NCBI GenBank assembly: GCA_027604705.1
Contig: JADHYV010000007.1
Location: 451,005 to 515,004 of the forward strand
Length of the DNA: 64,000 nucleotides
Reading direction: 5' to 3'
Source: Allomyces arbusculus
Lineage: Eukaryota; Blastocladiomycota; Blastocladiomycetes; Blastocladiales; Blastocladiaceae
The translations under genes and the position numbers were made by a program. Every line of letters begins with the position of its first letter. Position 1 is the first letter of the stretch. Positions 56,864 to 64,000 of the stretch are shown piece after piece. Below the pieces are notes generated by a model. It did no database searches. It was not told where the DNA came from and saw only the letters and a list, made by a program, of their open reading frames with translations.

Positions 56864-58181
56864 CTAGGCCGCGTTGCGCGACGTGCGCCAATAATACACG
56901 GCCGCGGCACCCACGACCCCAACCACCGACAGCGCCAGCAACCACCCACCCGCACCGCTCCCGGAACTCGCGCGCTTACTCCGGCGCTTCCGGCGCGCCT
57001 TCTTCTTCTCCTCGCCAGACCCCGTCGCCGCCGCCGCCGCTGCTGCCTTCTCGCTCGCCTCCCCACCACCCAGCACAGCCTCCTCGAGTCCTGGCGGCAA
57101 CGCGAGCGCACCCGACGGATCCAGCTTGACGCCTTGCTGCATCAACTCGTACGCGCGCTTCAAATCCTTGTCCACGCCACGCGCGTTCAAATACAGCACG
57201 CCGAGATTGAACGCCGACTGCGGGTGGCCGTAGGCCGCCGACAGTTCCCAGTACTCGCGCGCCTTGGTGAAATCCGACCGCGGCGGCTGGAAACACGTCA
57301 AACCCGCCTGGAACGCCGAGGTCACGAGAATCGTGCGCAACTTGCCCGGACCGGGCGGTTGCAGAGAGATCGGTTTCCCGCCGGCGGCAGTACTCGTCAG
57401 GGTGGGTTCGGTCGGTGGGGTCGTTGGGCGTGGGCCGAGCGCTTGCGACGCGAGAGCGATGGCGCGGTCGAATTCGGCGAGTGCCGTGTCGGCGTTGGCG
57501 GGCGCACCGTGGCCGGATTGGTAAGCGGTCGCGAGGATGTAGTGCGCCTCGGCAACGTGGTCGAGGTTGAAGTCGTCGACGGGCGTGTTCGCGGCCTGCT
57601 GGTGCCTGGTTTGGGCATTGCACAGGGGTCAGGTCGGGATCGGGTCAATATGTACGTGGGTGGAGACGATCCACGACGTACAGCGCAAACGACTTGGCCA
57701 AGTCCTGCGCGACGGGTACCGCGGGCGCATTCTCCCTGCCCACCTCGTAAAACGCGGCCGCCTTGAGCATCGCGGGTACATGCCCAGCCTTGGCCGCGCG
57801 CTCGTACAGGTCGAGTGCGCGCGCTGGGTCGATCGCCTCAAGGAATCCGGCCAAGTAGTACATGGACGTCGGATCGATTTCGAGCTTGCCAGTGTCGTCC
57901 TCCATGACTACGACGGGCCATTCAATCGCCGTTTCCTTTTCGAGATGCAGCGTCACGACACGCGCGCCGCCCAAGTTACGGCGGCCCTCAATTTGCCAGA
58001 GCGACTCGAAGGGGTTGATTCGCGCATAGAGCTTGCCGGAAATGATCGTATGCGGGCCAATTGTCGCGTGCACCGTGTCGGCACCGAACCGGACGGCGGG
58101 CCGGGCCGAGGGCGGCAGCGAGGCCGGGATCGTGAAGGTCACGGCGACCTGGTCGTGAGTTTGCGAGTAGGTGTACCACAT
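56864..58181 (-). CDS. CS-domain, Sel1-repeat, tail-anchored membrane protein
   Basis: Two exons, 58181-57682 and 57605-56864, phase 2, donor GTACGT, giving 413 aa. Residues 1-95 form a CS (p23/NudC-like) domain: MWYTYSQTHDQVAVTFTIPA, ISGKLYARINPFESLWQIEG. Sel1-type repeats follow (SMYYLAGFLEAIDPARALDL, YERAAKAGHVPAMLKAAAFY, YWELSAAYGHPQSAFNLGVL, YLNARGVDKDLKRAYELMQQ). A Lys/Arg-rich stretch precedes a C-terminal helix GGWLLALSVVGVVGAAAVYY with a short tail, typical of tail anchoring in the ER or mitochondrial outer membrane. An N-terminal extension upstream of 58181 remains open (CEACGCTGGSAVDA) but has no ATG, so a further 5' exon is possible. Likely a chaperone or ERAD adaptor; this is inference. 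Confidence 0.78.
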
Positions 58182-58664
58182 GATGGTGGGCTTACGGTCG
58201 AAGCTGCGAGTTCGCGATGTTGTGGAGGTGATGGTGGGTGGTGGTGGTGCGGCTTGAACGATCGGCGAGGCATCCACTGCAGAGCCTCCTGTGCATCCAC
58301 ACGCTTCACACGTGGGCTTATGGGACACGTTCTGAGCAGGCTGTTTCCGCCAAGCTGGGTTCTGTCTGCAGCTTGGCGCTGCCGGTGCATGCCTTTCAGG
58401 CCCCCCACGTGGATGCTTCGCGAGGGCTGTTTTGCGCTGACTGGCGCAAAACCGCTCGTCGTCGCGTCTCGCTTTGCCTCGCCTTGGCCCGCTCAAGCAT
58501 CATAAATCTCAACGACTGGCCGCGTACCAGCTCCCCGCACCGTCATCCCTTTCCCGCCGCGCTCTCTCCCGGTACTCGACTCGGCCCCGCTCCCGCAATC
58601 GCAACTTGCTCAACTCGGCCCCTGCGCCCAATCGCTCCAACCAACCCCAACCGACCCACTCACG
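58182..58664. promoter_or_regulatory. Divergent region, CS-Sel1 gene and 61-aa orphan
   Basis: 483 bases between starts. The minus-strand frame stays open to about 58496 and may contain a 5' exon of the CS-Sel1 gene. Confidence 0.4.
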
Positions 58665-58919
58665 ATGCTTCGTAAGTGAATCCCTGGCAGCAGTCCCCAC
58701 CACGCGCCCATTCTCTGACGCGCCTCGCCTCGCCCAATAGTCGCTATCGGCGGCGCCGCCGGCACGGCGCTCGGCGCCTACCTCATCTACCGCAAGGTCA
58801 AGCTCGTCAAGAAGCTGCGCCAGTGCCTCAAGGGCGATCAGCCCGACGCGCACGAGCACTTGTCGGACAACGAGGCGGCCGCGCCCGTCATGGTCCAGCC
58901 GCACCCGCGGTCGGACTGA
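58665..58919 (+). CDS. Small one-helix membrane protein, 61 aa
   Basis: Not recognised. Two exons: a 7-nt coding segment, 58665-58671 (ATG CTT C), then 58741-58919; donor GTAAGT, acceptor CCAATAG, phase 1. The protein begins MLLAIGGAAGTALGAYLIYR, a single membrane helix. It continues KVKLVKKLRQCLKGDQPDAH and ends with an acidic-to-neutral tail. Positive charges after the helix suggest N-out or mitochondrial inner-membrane topology. Host codon use is strong. Could be a small assembly factor. Confidence 0.6.
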
Positions 58920-59404
58920 ACGGCGCATTCGAGTCGTTCGAGGAAGCGCGCGCAGATGGATTCGACGTGCGCGCGCACAGATGAAAGAGTCGGGAGTGTT
59001 TTTTTTTATATCGCGGTGACAGATGCGGGCGATATATATTTGACCCCCGGTCGCCGTTCGTGCGTATTCTGGTTCGTCGCGACATGGTAGTGGTGGTTGA
59101 CGATGGCTGCGCAGATGGCTTTAGCGCTGCCGCTGGGTGCGATGGCACCCCGCCCGCGAGGTGGAAGACAGGTGCGAACGGCACACGTCAGGTGGAAACG
59201 AGTCGAGAGCGGGCGAGCCCCGCCAGGGCGTGCAGCGTCCATCGATTGTTGCTGCCTTGACCTGATCAGAAACCAGGAGCGGTCAGGCTTTTTGGAGATG
59301 GATATCACAACATCCGAACACCCATCTGGTCAGCACATCCGCATTGCTGCTCGACAACGGAACCACGACTGACCGCCGACCACGCACCAACCCATCGCAA
59401 CGCC

Positions 59405-60032
59405 ATGCCGCGCGCGAGCCGCGTCGACCTCAACAAGCGCCCCGGCGCCCAGAAACCGGGCACCTCTTCCCCCGCTGCCCCGGCACCTGCCACTGCGCCT
59501 TCGGCCCCGCAGTCGTGGCTGCGCGCGTTCCTTGTCGGGCTCGGGCACGGGATTGGCAATGCGCTCGTACGGATGTCTCACGCTCCACTCTGCCGGTGGT
59601 GTTCGGCCACCCCCGACTGATTGATAATGCGCGACAGGGCACGTTCATTGGCAAGACGCTCGGGGCCGCGTTCACGGCGGGCGGGTCCTACCTGCTGTAC
59701 CGCACCAACGCCGGGTACAAGGTGGCCTGCCTGATCTGGCCAGAGACAAAAGTCGACCGGTTTGTGGAGAAGACGAGGACGACGACCAAGGTGGTGCTGG
59801 GGAGTACGTTTATCCGCGTGCGATGTGATTTGTGCGCGCTCGACCTGACTGATCGTTGATTGTTGTGGTAGCGGTCCTTGTTTTTGGCACGGGCGTCACC
59901 TCGTTTGCGACATACCGCAAGATTCAAGGGATTCGCGCGCGTCGGCAGATCCAGGATGAGCCAAAGCGCGCCGCGGCGGCCGATGGGACGCCCGCGGTCG
60001 TGCAGCTCGAGGACAAGCCCGAGAAGGAGTAG
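59405..60032 (+). CDS. Uncharacterised small membrane protein, 162 aa
   Basis: Not recognised. Three exons, 59405-59566, 59638-59803 and 59872-60032, with donors GTACGG and GTACGT; phases close. Pro/Ala-rich N-terminus (AQKPGTSSPAAPAPATAPSA), then helices around WLRAFLVGLGHGIGNALV, GTFIGKTLGAAFTAGGSYLL and TVLVFGTGVTSFATYRKIQG, separated by a polar loop with PETKVDRFVEKTRTTTK. The C-terminal tail is charged (QLEDKPEKE). Gly-rich amphipathic helices suggest an organelle-membrane protein. No conserved motif recognised. Confidence 0.62.
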
Positions 60033-60194
60033 AAACGCGGCCGATCATTTGTAGTTTACGTCCCGATTTGTCGCTGTCAGTACCAGACCCATGGTGGGGA
60101 TTATAAATAGTTTCAACTTCCCGCATTCGTCACTTTTTTTGGCCGCCTCCACCCGTGCGCGGCCCGCCGTGCCCGCGCTCCACCGGGCGGTCTT

Positions 60195-60852
60195 TCACTG
60201 GCTGTTGATGAGCGCCACGATCATCCTGTTCGCAAGACGGTCCGCGTGTCAGTCGTTCGCCCGCCGCCCTCCCGTCTCACCATCAAACGGAACGTACCGG
60301 TAGAGGTAATAGAAGAAGCACAGCAGGTAGAACCCGAGCTTGATGAGCCCTTCGCGCTTGTGTGCGGGCAACGTGCGGAAAATCGTCGTTGGGTCAAACT
60401 GGTGCTTTCGTGCGACCATCTTCTTGGCATTGTAGAGCGCGAGCGGCAGGTTGATGGCGAGCGCGAGCCAGCTGCCGCACACGAGGAACAGGAGCGTCAG
60501 GAACGCGTGCGCCGCGGCTTCCGGGATCACGTACTACCGAGCGGGGGGCGATGCGGCGGGTCAGTGAGGGGGAGGAAACGAGGTGGGGAAGGCGGGTGGA
60601 GAGGATGCGCACGGCGTTGAGCTTGGAGCACAAATCAATTGGATTGATGTAGTCGCACTCGAGGTCCGAGTACATGATGATCTGGTGGGTTGGTTGTCAT
60701 GGAAGCGGGTGCAGTGTTGGTTTCCGATCGCACGCGTCGTCGACGTCCTGACCGAGCTTGGGTGAACGCAAGCGTACAAAGAACACCATGGCGAACAGCA
60801 GCACAGCCGACATGACGACGCCGAACAGGAACAGGCCCGACTCGCTGATCAT
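60195..60852 (-). CDS. ERV14: Cornichon-family ER cargo receptor Erv14
   Basis: COPII cargo receptor that selects membrane proteins for ER exit. Four exons, 60852-60778, 60681-60613, 60533-60298 and 60225-60195, give 136 aa (yeast Erv14 is 138). Signature segments: IIMYSDLECDYINPIDLCSK, AFLTLLFLVCGSWLALAINL, PLALYNAKKMV, FDPTTIFRTLPAHKREGLIK and LGFYLLCFFYYLYRMIVALI. The last exon carries only 31 coding bases. The IFRTL motif for COPII binding is intact. Head to head with WBP1. Confidence 0.96.
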
Positions 60853-61421
60853 TTTGGTTGCGCGCGAATCGAGTGGTTGGTGGAGCGTTCAAAATCGCGC
60901 GGCCTGGGCGGATTGGTCCAAGCTGGCGGGTCGCTTGCAGTCACTGTGCACGAAGTCGCGCGGGTGCTGGCGCGTTGGTGCTGGTGGTCGGTGAAGGGCG
61001 CGCGATGTGTGCTGTGAGTGTGGGCGCGTGCTGGGGAGTGGTGGTCGCGACGTCAGCGGAGAACGAAGCGAGAAGCTGGCGAACCTGAACTGAAAATTTT
61101 TTTATCAAGCAGCGATTCGGGAAGTGCCAGACCTGTCGTCGAGGGCACGCTCACGGCAGGTCCGTGGCCACTGACGCGACGATGGTGCTCTGTGGTGCTC
61201 TTTGGTGCTCCACCGCCAAGATCACCTCGTCGACCGCAAACGGCGACGACCATCACGACCGCGTCGCCGACAACTTGGGGCCAGTGCACGGCACTCGCTG
61301 CAGTCGACGCGCTCCGTTGTCCTCCGATACCCACTCACGCCGCAGAGCGCCAGGATCACGCACCAAGGGCGCCTCCATTCGCGCAGCACAAGAAGAGATT
61401 GGACCACGATCCCCGACAACC
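60853..61421. promoter_or_regulatory. Divergent promoter region, ERV14 and WBP1
   Basis: 569 bases between two outward-facing secretory-pathway genes; no gene within. Shared control is plausible from geometry and function. Confidence 0.45.
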
Positions 61422-63185
61422 ATGCCGCGTTCGCTCCACGTCGCGTTTGCTGCGGCGTTGCTGCTCGCCGTGGTCGCACACGCGGCGCTCGCCAAGTCGC
61501 TCACGGGCGACCGCGTCCTGGCCGTGCTTGACGCGCCTGCCGACGCCGACAAGTACAGCACCTTGCTCGATGGATTAAAGGGTATGCAGCCTTGGATCCG
61601 ACACTCTCGAGACGATACGTGGGCTGACTGAGGGGCCCTGAACGGTGCTAGAACGTGGGTTCAACGTCCAAGTCGAGTCGGTCGCGAGCAAGTCGGCTCA
61701 GCTCTTCTCGTACGGCGAGCGCACCGCCGACCACCTGTTGCTGCTCACGACTAAGCGTACGCGCACGATTCTATCAATGTCCTTCCATTTGTCACGGATA
61801 CGCTGACTCTCCCGCGCGACCACCAGCCCTGACCAACGGCATCGCGCCCAAATTCGTTATTCATTTCGTCAACGCCGGTGGCAATGCCCTGATCGCAACC
61901 ACCAAGGGTCTCTCCACCTCGCACCGCGACCTCGCCGGCGAGTTTGGGATTGATTTCGAGGACGCTCTCCTCACCGACGAGTTTTACGGCGACCGCAATG
62001 CGACCACCGTGATTGCATCGTCGCGCGTTGTTGCGCCCGCCGCAATTATTGGGACGGGTAAAGTCGCACAGGTGGCCTACCGCGGAATCGCGCACACAGT
62101 CGTGGCCACGGACAACCCGTACTTGCTCCCGGTGCTCGACGCGAACCCGACAAGTGTGGGATCCAAGCGGGTCGCGGGGGAGAAGGTGCGGCTCGTGTCG
62201 GCGATGCAGGCGGCGAACAATGCGCGCGTTGCGTTGATCGGGTCGCTGGATGTGTTGGCCGACGAGTACGTGCTTGCTCCTTAGCTTTGTGGACTGTGGT
62301 GCTGGTGCTGATCACAAATATGTGTAGGTTCATGGCCTCGGACCGCCGTATTCACGCGGCTGCGCCGCAGTTTGGCGGTGCGTCCACGGATAAGCTCTCG
62401 AACGCGGCATTTGCGACGGAGCTGCTGCAGTGGACGTTCCAGGAAAAGGCGGTCGTGCGTGCTGTCGCGCCCGTGCACCACCATGTCGGCGGCACTGAGC
62501 AGCACGACATGTACCGCATCAAGGACGAGATTGTACGCTCCCGTTCTTTCTGCCCGCCGGGACGAAGCGACTCCATCTGACCCTGAACATCCCACTCCAG
62601 GTGTTCAACATCACGCTGCAAGAATGGACCGGCACCGCATGGCACGCGCACCTGACCGAATCTCTCCAGTTTTCGGCGTCCATGCTGCAACCGTACGTGC
62701 GGCACCGCATGCCGCTCGCCCTGACCACCGCGCACTCGGCCGTCTACTCGACTTTCGTGCACTTGCCTGACGTCTACGGCGTCTACACGTTTGCGGCCAC
62801 CTGTAACGAGCCGGGCTACTCGTACGTCGAGCACAAGCAACTCGTTTCGATCCGGCCTTACCGGCACAACGAGTACCCGCGGTACTTGCCCGTCGCCTGG
62901 CCGTACTATGTGGGGGCCTACTCGCATATGGCCGCGTTTGTCATGTTTGCCGCGCTCTGGCTGAGCCGGACGCCGGTCAAGGCCGCTGTAGCGGAGGCCG
63001 CAGGGAAGAAGAAGGAGGTGGAGACGTCGGCGGTCGAGGAGCTGTTACGCGAGGAGGAGGAAGAGAAGGTAGCGGCCAAGGGCGCGTCGACGGCGGTCGC
63101 GCCGGCGGTGGCGGCCGTGGCGACAAAGGAGGGCGGGCGCGCGCCCGGCAGCGGCAAGGCCAAGCGGCGCAACAGGGCGGGATGA
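61422..63185 (+). CDS. WBP1: Oligosaccharyltransferase 48-kDa subunit (OST48/Wbp1)
   Basis: Essential subunit of the ER oligosaccharyltransferase that transfers glycan from dolichol pyrophosphate to Asn. Five exons, 61422-61581, 61652-61756, 61827-62265, 62328-62532 and 62601-63185, give 497 aa. It starts with a signal peptide (MPRSLHVAFAAALLLAVVAH). Family segments: LKERGFNVQVESV, TDNPYLLPVLDANP, QAANNARVALIGSLD, LLQWTFQEKAVVRA, VHLPDVYGVYTFA and SIRPYRHNEYPRYLPVAWPY. One membrane helix (YSHMAAFVMFAALWL) follows. Unusually, a tail of about 75 residues of Lys/Glu/Ala lies after the helix, where yeast and human have only a few residues ending in a KKxx-type signal; here the end is KAKRRNRAG. 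Confidence 0.94.
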
Positions 63186-63737
63186 GGGAGCAATAGCGAA
63201 AAGAATTAGTTTTGGCGTATTTTCGGAGTGAGAGAAACGTGCAGCATGGCGACCAGAAGAGCAAGAGATGAGCGGGAGGAGGGGGAGGCACGCAGCGTGA
63301 CATGCATGCGCGTCTCCCACCCACCACGATCACAGCCCCTCCCCTGCGGCAGGCCGGATCGACAACGCCGCGGCGCGCTCTCGTCAGCTCTCTTCAGCAA
63401 CCGGCTCGCCGTGCCGTTTGGCGTGCAACTCACGGCACCCCGCGCTCCTGTCTGCGTCGGCGCCCGATTCTTTCGCGCGACCCCGGCCCTCCGCACCAGT
63501 CCTTAGTCCGCTGCAAGCACAGAATTACAATTTCCCGCCGTCGTTTGGAACCGCATCTGGCCATCTGGTGCGTTCCCCGTCGAAAGTCCCCCCCTTATTC
63601 TGGCATTCCCACCGCTCCTCCGCGTCGCAATTCGACCCTTGGTTCGGGGTATCCCGCCCTTGTCCTCCTCTGAGCCGTCGATCCTAACCGACCCCTCTTC
63701 TCGTCCTCCAGCTGCCTCCGCAACCACGACCATTGCC
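63186..63737. other. Intergenic, WBP1 to Cys-rich gene
   Basis: 552 bases with no supported gene. Should include the promoter of the gene starting at 63738. Confidence 0.4.
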
Positions 63738-63981
63738 ATGAAGGACAAGGACAACAACCTGCGCGGCGCTTGCACGGCGTGCACGTGCCCCGAGTACTGT
63801 TTCTCGCCGTCGTCCACGCTCTGCGACGACTGCAAGTGCCCAATCACCAAGCACCCGGTCGTCGAGCCGCTCTCGCGCAACGGGTCGTTCCGCAGCTCCG
63901 GCGCGTCGCTCTTGCCGTCGCCGTCGGCCGTGAACGTGCTGAAAGTCGGTGGCGGGAGTGCTGGGAGTTCAGCTCTGCGCA
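63738..63981 (+). CDS. Cys-rich small-motif protein, 3' partial
   Basis: First coding exon only; donor GTACGT at 63982 leads off the window. ATG 63738 (GCCATGA) opens MKDKDNNLRGACTACTCPEY, then CFSPSSTLCDDCKCPITKHP. Six cysteines spaced C-x2-C-x-C-x3-C-x7-C-x2-C-x-C with a nearby His suggest a small zinc- or metal-binding module. Ser-rich sequence with host codon use follows. The family is not identified. Confidence 0.5.
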
Positions 63982-64000
63982 GTACGTTTTGGTGATGCCC

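Noticed and set aside
1-64000. CRISPR arrays, operons, rRNA or tRNA genes
   Set aside because: No regularly spaced repeats, no polycistronic bacterial spacing, and no cloverleaf or rRNA-like segment recognised by eye; small tRNAs could still be missed.

Overview
This window is eukaryotic nuclear DNA from a GC-rich, compact genome. It has short spliceosomal introns, no operons, and intergenic gaps of a few hundred bases. Two groups of genes point to a flagellated (zoosporic) fungus. One group is of fungal type or strongly fungal-like: BFR1, DBP7, ERV14, WBP1, an ATP18-like subunit and a Rab geranylgeranyl transferase alpha subunit. The other belongs to the motile flagellum or ciliary transition zone: CFAP43, a CatSper accessory subunit, a WDR97-like protein and TMEM231. 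Blastocladiomycota or Chytridiomycota fit best; this is inferred from gene content, not from a marker gene.

Layout. 1-1.6 kb: the end of a protein tyrosine phosphatase. 1.9-21.5 kb: a flagellar neighbourhood of CFAP43 (minus), a CatSper delta/epsilon-type subunit (plus) and WDR97 (plus). It is interrupted at 12.7-15.7 kb by decayed genes, including an F-box/ankyrin pseudogene. 21.6-29.9 kb: an LRR protein, an ATP synthase j-like subunit, EMC10 (crossed by a 10-N assembly gap), cyclophilin-40 and the DBP7/DDX31 helicase. 30-43.7 kb: an SR splicing factor head to head with TMEM231, a disordered orphan, RabGGTase alpha, the TOE1 nuclease, a 609-aa orphan and BFR1. 43.7-48.8 kb: a gene-poor, lower-GC stretch with a small unknown two-exon gene, a second F-box/ankyrin relic and a broken Ty1/copia-like element. 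48.8-63.2 kb: YDJ1-type DnaJ, dolichol kinase, an amino-acid permease, a CS-Sel1 membrane protein, two small membrane orphans, ERV14 and OST48/WBP1. The window ends inside a small Cys-rich gene.

Gene structures were rebuilt by hand from reading frames, donor/acceptor signals and intron phase. Most multi-exon models close in frame with family-typical lengths: CFAP43 about 1671 aa, TMEM231 326, ERV14 136, WBP1 497, YDJ1 413. Introns are mostly 55-100 nt. The commonest donor is GTACGN, and a CTGAC branch-like motif is often visible shortly before the acceptor.

Functional themes are the motile flagellum (CFAP43, CatSper subunit, WDR97, TMEM231) and the early secretory pathway (EMC10, dolichol kinase, OST48, ERV14, farnesylated DnaJ, RabGGTase). 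Most minus-strand genes are paired head to head with a plus-strand gene, so shared promoters are likely.
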